DNA from: Cyclaneusma minus
Lineage: Eukaryota; Ascomycota; Leotiomycetes; Marthamycetales; Marthamycetaceae
Assembly: GCA_037179335.1 (NCBI GenBank)
Contig: JAKZHN010000057.1
Coordinates: forward strand, 62,001-126,000
Length of the DNA: 64,000 nt
Reading direction: 5' to 3'
In this document: positions 1 to 9,327 of the stretch, piece after piece
Layout of the letters: each line of letters opens with the position of its first letter
Position numbering within the stretch: position 1 is the first letter of the stretch
The notes under the pieces: generated by a model
The model's input: the letters and a program-made list of their open reading frames with translations, nothing else
What the model was told of the DNA's origin: nothing
Databases searched by the model: none
Translations under genes and position numbers: made by a program

Positions 1-158
1 CCAAGGGCTGTCCTTGCGGCTACGGTTGTGGTGCGCCGGACACGACGGGAAGGTGTGATGCGGAGGGGTGCAAGGGGGTGAGTGTGGATGAAATGCCGTA
101 TCCGGGGCCAAGGTGCACGACGAAGAAGTTGTTTGGGTGTAGCTGTTTGATTAGTTAG
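1..158 (+). CDS. 3' end of a Cys-rich protein, unidentified (partial)
   Basis: Reading from base 3 there is an open frame of 51 codons that runs in from the left edge and stops with TAG at 156-158. The visible C-terminus contains nine cysteines, with motifs such as GCPCGYGCG, GRCDAEGC and the ending FGCSCLIS. Cysteine density at this level is typical of secreted or wall-associated fungal proteins or of small metal-binding tails, but the family cannot be named from this stub. The other two forward frames lack this regular Cys pattern. No intron is evident in the visible part. Confidence 0.5.
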   Translation, partial: KGCPCGYGCGAPDTTGRCDAEGCKGVSVDEMPYPGPRCTTKKLFGCSCLIS

Positions 159-524
159 GTGAGGTACGTGGGTTTTGGAGGAAATTCTGGGAGTGTGAGT
201 GACTACAGTGGGAAGGGATCGGATGTCATGGTGATGTTGCGCGAGGGTGCTTGGGGGACGTGGAGCTGTTTCGTTGATTGGGCGAGGCTGCGAGGGCTGT
301 TAGGGACGCTGTTTATTACTAGACCTGGTTGTGCGTCTTTTGATCAAGCTAGGTTGGTAAAATATCAAAAACCACTTGTCAGGAGAGTACCCGGAGAAGA
401 TCAGGGCTTAACGACAGAATACTCGAGGAATAGGAACGCGTCAATTATGCTCCATTATCTTAAGAATACTCCAACCGCTATGATTTTTAGACCAGGTACC
501 TAAATAGTAAGGTATACCGAGAGC
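159..524. other. intergenic, convergent 3' ends
   Basis: This is the gap between the stop of the left-edge gene and the stop of the opposite-strand acyltransferase gene. A 114-codon forward frame at 159-503 has no recognisable domain and probably reflects non-coding DNA. I see no RNA gene or repeat here. Confidence 0.5.
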
Positions 525-2442
525 TTAGATGGCGGGAGCCTCGAAGTTCTCCCGGCGGTATCGGACAACTGCGGAGTGCTTGTGTGGGAAGTTGATCTCC
601 ATCTCCTTGCTGAATCCAATGTTCTGGAGATGCGTGATGAATCTGGTCCTATTGTTAGCAGTCCATTCAAGCTGTAGTGCTGTGAAAGAAGACTGGATAT
701 GGTAAAAGATATCCGTGGTCAATTATTTGGGTTATCTCTGGTTATCTGGGTAGTTCCAGAAAGCTTGGATTGGCCCAAATCCTTTTTGGATACTTCAAGG
801 GGCTTGGAAGGCCCCAAAGAACTTGGGATGTTTCCGATATCCGGGAACTAGCGGTTATGCATTTTCTATTCTCGCCCCACTGGAACCACGAGTTCACATC
901 GTAAGGCAAGTTATGAGACGAGGAGACCAGGTCTTTCAGATGTACTGATGAGCAACGAAACGGGTAAATGAAAACAAGCCAAACATACCTCTCATTATCA
1001 ATCCTCGGCTCCATCAACACCGACTCCGTCCTATAATCCGAGCCAAATTCCCAATGAACAAGAGCGCTTAACCAGGCCCGCAACCTATGTGCTCCTCGGA
1101 GCTCCTGCTCCCCAACCAGCACATGTATACCCCTGTCATAATCGCCCACACCTCCGCCCATGTACTTCGTGATATTGTCCTCCTTCGCCCAGTACAACTC
1201 CATGTATCCGAAAGGCTTGCCATCCCAGCACCCAATAACTGGGAATGAATGCTTCGAGTTCAAGTTCGATTTGAGAAATTCTTCCTGCACACTGATGGGC
1301 CCCTTGCAGCCCCAGAATGCTGCTACTCGCTCGTCGTTCATCCATTTGTTGAGGAGCTGGAGATCGGACATGGCCATTGTGTCTACGGACGAGTTGGCTT
1401 CGGCTGTGGATGAGTTCTTCACAGAAGAACCGGTGACCGAGACGTCTGGTGTTTGAGAGACCGGGCCGTTGAATGGCACGGGCCGGGGAGACAACGATGC
1501 AGTTCGGAAGGAAAGATATTGGCCGATGCTTGGAATGTAGCGTGTATAGAAAGTTTCTCCCTGACGAGGGGGCTTCGGTCGGATAGGGTGACGTACGTGA
1601 TTTGATATAGTATACTGTACTGGTGGGGGCGGGTAGTAGGTTGGCAGATGGCTTCCAGATGCGAAAGGACCGTTTTGATGATTCCAGAGACCCGAGGCTC
1701 TGGGGGACTGGATCTCATGGACGGACGTGTGCGGCGAATGGTGTCTGCTTCCTTCCCTCGAGGGACTCTGCGACCTGGTGTCGGAAGGTGTGCCAGGAAC
1801 CAAGGCTCCAGAAGTGGGCGTAAGAGTGAAAAGGAATAGAGTAGCTGGTAGCTGCCAGTATGATCGCCTAGAGACAAACATTTCTGACCAGCCCTCACTA
1901 TCATCCAGACAAGTACCCACGGCAGAGTCCTCGGTCGAAATCAAACCCATCCGCTCCAATTTCTGCACAAGATTGCGGCCTCGGAAGACACCTTCCCGCT
2001 TGATTGTGATGCGCCAATCGCCCCTCGGCTTTCCAGCTTGCGGGGTGTTCTTAGAAGCCTCGGTGGTGAGGTATGGCTCGGGCTCTTCCTGCTGGAAGTA
2101 CCAGTACAGGGTAGCCCAGAGCATCATGGCAATCTGGCGGGTCGGGCTCGTGGGAGGACGGAAGTCGGAATTGCTTGGGTTCGAGATGGAGCTGATGAAG
2201 AGACCATCATTGCGCAGAGTCGGGCGCTTGTAGCGATTCTCATGGTGCTCGCCCTGCTCGTCGTCGGTGTCGGTGTGGATGTTGATGGTCCATCCTGCAG
2301 GGAAGACAGAGCTGTTGGAGCTCAGGTCGTGCGACTTGAAGAAGAGGCCGCCGAAGACAGGGGTGACGGTCAGGGTCTGGCCGTCCGGTAGATGCACAGT
2401 GCTGAGCGGCATCTTGCTGGACGACTGGAAGAACGACGACAT
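525..2442 (-). CDS. siderophore-type N-acyltransferase (SidF/SidL, IucB/MbtK-like domain)
   Basis: The model is exon 1 2442-989 and exon 2 642-525, giving 523 aa. The C-terminal third carries the acyl-CoA N-acyltransferase signature of the IucB/MbtK family: HVLVGEQELRG, then RAWLSALVHWEFGSDYRTE, then EPRIDNE. Splicing AG|GTATGT to a CAG acceptor 12 nt after a GCTAAC branch site restores DNERFITHLQNIGF and the PHK motif of the family. In fungi these enzymes acylate N5-hydroxyornithine to make hydroxamate siderophores such as ferricrocin or fusarinine. Peroxisomal (SidF) versus cytosolic (SidL) use cannot be decided; the C-terminus EAPAI is not a PTS1. The N-terminal 330 residues are variable and Ser/Pro-rich. 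The intron (346 bp) is long for this genome, and a small additional exon inside it cannot be excluded. No NRPS or ornithine monooxygenase is nearby. Confidence 0.8.
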
Positions 2443-3472
2443 GTTGGGTGTTTTGAAGTTACATGTAGTGGAAAGACTGAGTTCTTAACATACTTCCTTG
2501 CCAAGTTTGCCCTGACACCCTGTTGTATTTCTGCCCCACGTCAAGAGAGACACTTTTCCAAACCATGACCCCGCCATCCGCCTTTATCAAAAAGGTCGGC
2601 CAATGACAGCACCATTTCGGACCCATTTTGACTCGCGCGATTATCTAGATAATCTAATCGGAGTAGGTAATCTCGTAAATCTGTGCAGTCGGGTGTGCCC
2701 GAGATATTCCCGACCAAAGCACGAATTGTCCTTTGATGTGCTGTGAGCCTGTTGTGAGTTCTCTGAGTTAAAAACCTCATTCTCTACCTCGGATACTGGA
2801 AAGGAGATAACCTAGAAGACGAATAAAGAATAGAAGAAAAATAATCGAAAAAAGGCCGACAACTTACGGAAGTCGGAAAGTGGAACACAAAACGTGGTAT
2901 TGAATTGGATGAACAACGCTGTCATGATTCAGACGTGGTCGGTGTTCAAGGGAGTCAGGGGAATAGATAGGGTATGAAAAGCATGGCATGAACAAGGGCG
3001 TTTTGGGAGCTCTGAAACGGTGGAAGATGTCGAGGTTTCTGCTTCCAATCGAATGTATGTGACACCGGCGTTTTGGGAGCTCTGAAACGGTGGAAGATGT
3101 CGAGGTTTCTGCTTCCAATCGAATGTATGTGACACCGGCGTTCTGGGAGCTCTAAAAGAAAAGGAAAAGGAAAATGTCTCGGGTTCTCTGCGTTCGATCG
3201 ATGTTGATTTTGATTTCTGGAAGCCATATCTTGTAGCTATCCTTTTACCATGCCCATGACGCCTTGCAAGTGCCCTCAAAAACGCCATGGCACCATGAAA
3301 ATGTATGACCCCAAACAAGTACAACGGAACTTTTGCGAGAATCCCTGGTCCAGCGAAGCAGCTTCACTGATTCCGCAGAACTCAGCAGCCCTCCTGTCCG
3401 CATAAAATCGATTCATCTGGAGGATGTGCTTCTCCTCCCCCCGACACAATCGCAGTGCTCACGACGGCCAAA
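2443..3472. other. intergenic with a tandem repeat
   Basis: This is the upstream region of the acyltransferase gene and the downstream region of nop10. No coding pattern is recognised; several overlapping minus-strand frames near 2.9-3.3 kb are products of the 70-bp tandem repeat annotated separately. The rest shows no obvious structure. Confidence 0.5.
2997..3157. repeat. 70-bp tandem duplication plus partial third copy
   Basis: The unit starts GGCGTTTTGGGAGCTC. Copies begin at 2997 and 3067 and are identical over 70 bp. A third start at 3137 matches for about 20 bp with one T-to-C change and then diverges. The identity of the two full copies indicates a recent duplication. On the minus strand the unit is open in several frames, which creates misleading ORFs. 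Confidence 0.9.
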
Positions 3473-3780
3473 TTACTGTCCCAGCACCTTCAGATCCTCT
3501 GTTCGGCAAACGTCAGCATTCCGCTTGCTTCCAATCTCCATTCTCTTCCCCGTCTCTTCTTCGAAGGAAGGGACTCTGTAGAGTCGCAGGGCAACAACTC
3601 ACTCTGCATAGTAATCAACAGCCCATAGCGCTTCTTGAGCGTAACGCGATGTCTTGAATACTTGTCATCGGGACTGAAACGCGCAGGGTGTGCAGACTTG
3701 GTGACTTCGCCGCCAGGAGTGATTTTGCGCAGCGTGTAGATGCGCTTGCCTTCGGGCGAGAGGGTGTACATGAGATGCAT
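3473..3780 (-). CDS. nop10: H/ACA snoRNP subunit Nop10
   Basis: Exon 1 is 3780-3603 and exon 2 is 3498-3473, encoding 67 aa. The protein starts MHLMYTLSPEGKRIYTL and contains the near-invariant SAHPARFSPDDKYSRHR and LKKRYGLL blocks that define Nop10, the smallest protein of the box H/ACA pseudouridylation particle, which acts in rRNA modification, rRNA processing and telomerase RNP biology. The 3' intron (3499-3602) has donor GTGAGT, branch CTGAC and acceptor CAG and leads to a 26-bp last exon ending LKVLGQ. An open frame runs 31 codons upstream of the chosen ATG, but the family always starts at MHLMY, so the upstream ATG is rejected. The length is close to that of other Nop10 proteins. Confidence 0.93.
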
Positions 3781-6700
3781 TTTGAAGGATGGGTTGTGCG
3801 ATTGATACTCGTAGAGATTCCTAGGCAAGTGGGCGTTAGTTTGGAAGTCCTGGGCGTCTGCGAACTGGGGCATCTGGGAGAGGGGAATTGTATGAGACTT
3901 ACCGGGAGAATGGACTAGGAAATCTGTGGCTGCGAGTTGAGGAGGATGCGGTTGCTCGAATATTTTCGCGATGTGAGGATGGATGGAATTTGGAAATTTT
4001 TGGAGGTTTCGCGAGAAGAGGTGCGATTGGTTGGCGCGGGAGTGCTAGGCGAAATATGGGTTAGTGCAATTGATACGAGTATACGAGCACCTCGTCTTTC
4101 ATCTCGAACTCCATTTCTTCGTCTCCATCTCAGCAACTTCAAGAGCGAATCGCAACAGGCTATTTTTTGTTGTACAAGTGTACCTGATGCAAAGTGGCTC
4201 TTTTTCCTCTCTTCTCATTTCCCGTTGCTCTCATCATGTTTCTGAGCCCTTTCTTCTGCCTCTTCACTCTCACCGTGGTACCAAATCGCTCCCTGTTCCC
4301 CGGACTCCCGGTTCAAGGCGCTCCTAAAACCTCTGATCCATCATCCGTCAAGAAGGTGAAGTGTGTCCGAACTGGAGAAGTCAAAGAGTCACAGATAAGG
4401 AGGCGATCAGCTCAAGCTACCGTTGAACGACGGCGGCAAGGCGGCAATTTTTGTACTAGCCAGCTTTAATTTGATGTCTAGCTACATATATCCATTCTTT
4501 CTCAAATTCCTGATCACCTCTATTGATGATACCAAGCGGTATCGACGGCATTGCTCGGTTGACCTGGGCTATTATCCTGGCGTCAAGTCGGAGGTCGTCG
4601 AGTTCTTGCGCATGATAGGGTATATCAGGGGTGAACAGCCACCCACATCCCAGAAGTGGGTGTATATGTCGTTGTACTATTGTAGTGTTTTTTGAACGGT
4701 TGGGGGGGAGGGCCCTTAACCCGGTAAAGCCTATTCGCTTTTTTCACTTTTCTTTTGCTATCTTCAATGCTGTTTTTGGCGGAGATATGAGATGAGTGGT
4801 AGGCCTTAGTACCTAAGGCTGCCGTTCTAGAAGTTGGTCAACGTCTGTGTTAAACGTTTGTCGTTCATCTCCAGGGCATCTCGAAGTATGAGCACTTTTG
4901 AGCTTCAGCTGCTGGAGGAGACTCCCAAAAGTCTCGAATTCTGAATCCTGAATCAATACTCTTGAAACCGAATATCCGCTTGGCCAGTGCAGTTGTCCGG
5001 GTAGACTAGTCTACCGTCAAATTCTATTCCAGGAACGCTACCCTGGTAACCCTGCAACTAACTACATATATGACACGGACATTAGTCATGGATGTAAGTA
5101 AGAAGGGCGTGCATCTCTTATTCAAGCACGACGAAGTGGCTGAGGGGATATCGTGAAGTCGGGCGGGATGTGGCAGCTGGAGGCGACGGAAGTCTGTAAT
5201 AGGCAATCCGAGGCCAAGACTGCGGGGGAGTGTGGGGCATGTGGTACAGTGGGGAAGACGGTACGACACTGGGTGGGAACGTGCTAAGAAGTCCTGCATC
5301 AAAATGTCCGTTGCACCAAGGACCTCCGCCTTGCTGCACATCAAGTGGTGCAGAAACACTACCACGAACCAATCCCGTCCGGATCTTGGAACCCAGCATT
5401 GACAAGCTGACAGCCAGAGGTCAGCAGGCAATCCATCTATTGAATATTGATCCATCTTCATCATCAGATGGCCCTCTTGTGGCAGGATGTCCAACATGAC
5501 GTTAGTCCGTTATTGACTCTTGCGGGGAGATGTGGCAGACTCGGACGGCTGGGTCGAGGACGAGTCACAAAGTTTCATCAAGAAGTTGATATGGGAAAGG
5601 ACCGGTATCCAGAACGAAAGCTACATATTCCATTGGGTTATGATGCAAAAGAACTTCTCTTGACGGTAAGTCCGGCGTCTCTCACTACCTACTCGCTCCT
5701 TCCCCCAACATCGTGGAAAAGCTTTACCCCGAGCCGCCTTCAGTGTTACATGGAACAAGATTCGTCCTAAGCGCGGCGTCTTCTCCGGACCCAGACCACA
5801 GACACGACGAACGAACCACAGCAGACACAGCAGATCCCGGGCCAGGCTGAAGTGGAGGAGCGCCAACGTCTCTCTTTTGCTGCTCCAAGGCCACGTGTGA
5901 ACTTGAAAACTTCGTCTGTAACCGTCAATAAATGCGCAGGCAACATGATGCCCAGCGCCACCGCCATTACTACCATCCCCTCTTCAACACGAGACTCCCT
6001 TCCCGATCCACGACGGCCAGCGACAGAGCCCCCCTCAGCTCACTCGCCTGTCCCGAGTACCCTCGAAGCTGCAGCCAGCTCCAAGGCCGCCCCACCTTGT
6101 CCCTGCCTACCAGGCTGCTAGTACTGTATGTACCCGCAGCCGCTGAGGAGCCAAGTCCAATCCTGGCCCGTGTCCTGACCGCTGGTGCATGTTCGACGAC
6201 TACTCACCACGTCTATGGCCTCCCGAGTCCCGAGACGGAGGATCCCCGGACTGTTGGTAACTTTATTGCCGGGCTAGCCAAAGCCTACCACGACTATACC
6301 AAAAGAGACATCCGAAGTAGTGGGCCTCCCTTTGAGGAGTCAGAAGCGGATGTAAAGCCGCTTGATACTGACACTGGCGTCACAGCCAGCTCTGTTGCCT
6401 TTAATACGTGCGCCTTACCTTCCCCGAGCAATTCGGCACAGTCACTCCTCAACAAGTCACCAGAGAGTTTCAAGTCGGACACAACCAGTACGACTGCTGT
6501 CGAGCTTGCCATTGCGTCTAGGAATCCGAGTCTCGAAACCCTGTCTGTTTCTCCTGCAGCTGCGGCACCCCGAGGGGCTCTCCGAAGCTGCCCGCTCTTT
6601 TTGCGACCTGCTGGTAGTCAAGGTCGTGACAACATTACTAGATTCCCGAAGAATCAACCCTCGTTGAGTAAAGGCGGGCCCACCGCTTCTTGCACTGTGT

Positions 6701-6921
6701 TGTGTGGGACTGGAAGTCATACCCACGCACATATATAAAGACGTCCTCGCCGACCATTTTGCAAAAAGCTCCCAAGCTGTAAAGCCAAAAACACAATCAG
6801 AAACGTTGAACTGAATATCAGGATCAGTGTTTATAAGCTTCGAATCGGTCGAAACTTGAACCAAAACCATTTACCCTAACTGAATCCAACAAGCTGTTTC
6901 TCTCTTGTCACGTTTACAGCC
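3781..6921. other. 3.1-kb region without a recognisable gene
   Basis: Both strands were read. The longest frame is a forward 268-codon ORF at 5932-6738; it is Ser/Thr/Pro/Ala-rich, has no known domain and shows no splice-linked partner. Other frames (5024-5497 minus, 5447-5770 plus, 6457-6870 minus) overlap each other and look like chance frames in moderately GC-rich DNA. The last 200 bp before 6922 should contain the SDR promoter and 5' UTR, with TATATAAA near 6730. I support no gene here but cannot exclude a fast-evolving one at 5.9-6.7 kb. Confidence 0.4.
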
Positions 6922-8303
6922 ATGACCACCAACGCACTCCGAACTCTCTGTCCCCGAGCAGCAGCAGCCACGGCTCATAGCTCGCGCTTCATCACTCGGA
7001 GGTCCCAGATATCAAGAGCATACTCTGCTTCTGTCAAACCCCAGAGTTCTGATACTAGGGGACCACCGGCCTCACCCAGCGCTGAGCGTACCGCCTTGAA
7101 ACAAGGCACATCGCCCACATTTCTCGGTACTACTAAGAGACTGCCCGAGTTCAATCTCGTCGACAAGGTTGTTCTCGTAAGTGGTGCTGCAAGAGGGTTG
7201 GGGTTAGTACAGGCTGAGGCGCTGCTAGAAGCCGGTGCAACAGGTTCGTCTTCTATTTCCCTATACCCCCTTCGTGTATTTCCGCTTTAGATGCCAATGA
7301 TCGACTAACTTTTGGCAAACAGTGTATGCCCTAGACAGACTTGGTGAGAAAGTTTCCTGATGGCTTGTTTGCTACAACCCGTCTATTTGAAAAGCACTTC
7401 TGCTTTGGGCCTCAAGATCTAATGCAGCAAACAAACAGAAACCCCATCTTCAGACTTCGGCCGCATCCAAAGGCGTGCCCGAGAAGAGCTAGGCACCTCC
7501 CTCCACTACCGCCAAATCGATGTTCGCAATGTCGAAAGTCTGAATGCTATCATTGAAGATATTGGCAATAAGCATCAACGATTGGATGGGTTGGTAGCTG
7601 CTGCTGGTATACAGCAAGAAACGCCCGCGCTGGAATACACTGCCAAGGATTCCAAGTAAGCCCTGTTCTCTATAAACAACCTCATGCTTTTGGTTTTGAA
7701 ATTGGAAATGGAAAGCGAATTAAGAGATTCTGGGATGATGAGTCTGGAACTGACACTGGGAATAGCACTATGATGGAAGTCAACGTTACGGGTGTTTTCA
7801 TGACCGCCCAAGCTACGGCCAAGCAAATGATTCGTTTTGGCAACGGGGGGAGTATTGTCATGATCGCTTCGATGAGCGGAACTGTTGCTAACCGCGTAAG
7901 CATCAATCACCCATCCCCATCATCCTCCCCTCTCACCCCCCGTCCAATCCCAATCTCTAAGCAATCCCATTTCCCTCCTAACATCCCCTAGGGACTCATC
8001 TGCCCCGCCTACAACGCCAGCAAAGCCGCCGTCCTCCAACTAGGCCGCAACCTCGCCTCCGAATGGGGCGTCCACGGCATCCGCGTCAACACCATCTCGC
8101 CCGGCTACATCGTCACAGCTATGGTGGAAGCCCTGTTTGTCAAATATCCTGAACGCAGAGAAAACTGGCCAAAACAGAATATGCTGGGGAAATTGAGTCG
8201 CCCGGAGGAGTATAGGGGCGCGGCTGTGTTTTTGATCAGTGAGGCGTCTAGTTTTATGACGGGGAGTGATTTGAGGATTGATGGGGGGCATTGTGCTTGG
8301 TGA
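6922..8303 (+). CDS. classical SDR oxidoreductase, D-arabinitol/sorbose-type, mitochondrial-like leader
   Basis: Five exons (6922-7243, 7323-7343, 7439-7655, 7766-7895, 7992-8303) join in frame to 333 aa. The cofactor motif SGAARGLG lies at about residues 87-94, the NAG-equivalent AAAG follows the third exon's DGLV, and the catalytic triad is Ser224 (ASMSG), Tyr237 and Lys241 (YNASK). The C-terminus has the usual SPGYIVTAM and GSDLRIDGGHCAW. The closest named relatives I know are fungal D-arabinitol 2-dehydrogenases and Sou2-type sorbose/mannitol reductases; the substrate is inferred from family only. The first 40 residues are Arg/Ser/Ala-rich without acidic residues and contain a RAYS-type cleavage context, consistent with mitochondrial import. 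Exon 2 is only 21 bp. The frame across every junction is continuous, so the gene looks intact. Confidence 0.85.
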
Positions 8304-8696
8304 GTGGAAAGTGAGAGGACAGTGGGGGATTGGAGATGTGAGATATGGGGGAGGGTAAAAAGTACTTTGATGTTGGGGTCGGGTGGTTGGGATGGAGCCA
8401 GAATTTGGCGGCAAAAAGGGGAATGAAATGACGGGAGAGGGTTATGTCGCTACATTGCATACGATGAGGGCGGCTTGGCGAGCAAAATGGCAGCAACCCA
8501 GGCGTATTTTTTCGACTTTTATGGCCAAAATATTTCTCTTTCTACCAGCCGACCCCATGGCCCATGTCACTGCCTGGCTCACTGACTTCCCTGATCTCAG
8601 CCTTCTGCCTCTTGAATCTGTAATTTACAGACAAGTCAACATTTCCAGTCCTTACCCATAGCCAAATATTGAGCTATTTTTCATCAAATCACGTCA

Positions 8697-8768
8697 AGCA
8701 GCATGGCGCAGCGGAAGCGCGCCGGGCTCATAACCCGGAGGGCCCCAGATCGAAACTGGGTGCTGCTA
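8697..8768 (+). tRNA. initiator tRNA-Met (CAT)
   Basis: The 72-nt gene has a 7-bp acceptor stem AGCAGCA/TGCTGCT, a D arm with GCGCAGCGGAAGCGC, an anticodon stem of CCGGG/CCCGG around CTCATAA (anticodon CAT at 8729-8731), and a T loop GATCGAAAC closed by CCCAG/CTGGG. The A1:U72 end pair, three stacked G:C pairs flanking the anticodon loop and the A-rich T loop in place of TTC are hallmarks of the eukaryotic initiator. There is no intron. The usual oligo-T terminator follows at 8783-8792 (TTTCTTTTTT). Confidence 0.93.
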
Positions 8769-9327
8769 AAACCCAAAATATCTTTCTTTTTTGCTCTTGT
8801 TGAGTATTTTGTGAGTTGGGCTTGTGAGTGTATGTTGTGTTGTAACACAGTCTGCCAACAGACCGTGTTACAAAGTACCTATCGACAAACCGTCCACGAC
8901 CAGATAGAATCGGTTAAATTCCAGTCCTAGATTCCAGACAACACCTTAACACGAAATTCCGCACTACGAATTAAAGAACTAATCTACTTAGCTAGCTAAG
9001 TAAGTTCCCCAGTTTTTCAAAGCCTCCCATCCTGCAAGTCTCACGAGTTGTTTTAATTTTTAAAAGCTCTATCTCCCACAATTCCACACGCAAATCATAG
9101 ACATCGTCGAAAGTGCACAAGTGAGTGTGCCCATGTCTAGACCAGACAAAAAAGGTTCCTCCTTGAAGATTTTGAAACAAACAGGAAGGGAAACATGTGA
9201 TAGCATAAGACACAAACAAGAAAGAAAGAACTCCGATGCTGATGCAGTGTTGATTGATTCAAGTGTGAATGAACATGAAGCTTTGGAATGTTGAGAGGGA
9301 GAAAGGCAAAGAAGGGAGAAAGGAAGA
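8769..9327. other. intergenic between tRNA and Uds1-gene 3' end
   Basis: It contains an oligo-T tract just after the tRNA, the hairpin at 8840-8873, and an 18-bp perfect palindrome at 8985-9002 centred on GCTAGC. The remainder (9003-9327) is probably 3' UTR of the minus-strand coiled-coil gene. No ORF with a recognisable product is present. Confidence 0.5.
8840..8873. repeat. inverted repeat / hairpin, 15-bp arms
   Basis: Left arm TTGTAACACAGTCTG (8840-8854), loop CCAA, right arm CAGACCGTGTTACAA (8859-8873). There is one mismatch in 15 bp. It lies 71 bp beyond the tRNA. Whether it is a terminator, a foldback element remnant or a structured RNA is not known. Confidence 0.8.

Noticed and set aside
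643..650. Acceptor AATAG for the acyltransferase intron
   Set aside because: It would add two residues to DNE-RFITHL and lie too near the GCTAAC branch site. The CAG six bases further restores the family motif exactly.
3781..3873. N-terminal extension of Nop10
   Set aside because: The upstream in-frame segment is unlike any Nop10, and the family starts at MHLMY.
5932..6738. 268-aa forward ORF
   Set aside because: Low-complexity composition, no recognisable domain, and overlapping open frames on both strands. Kept only as a note in the intergenic entry.
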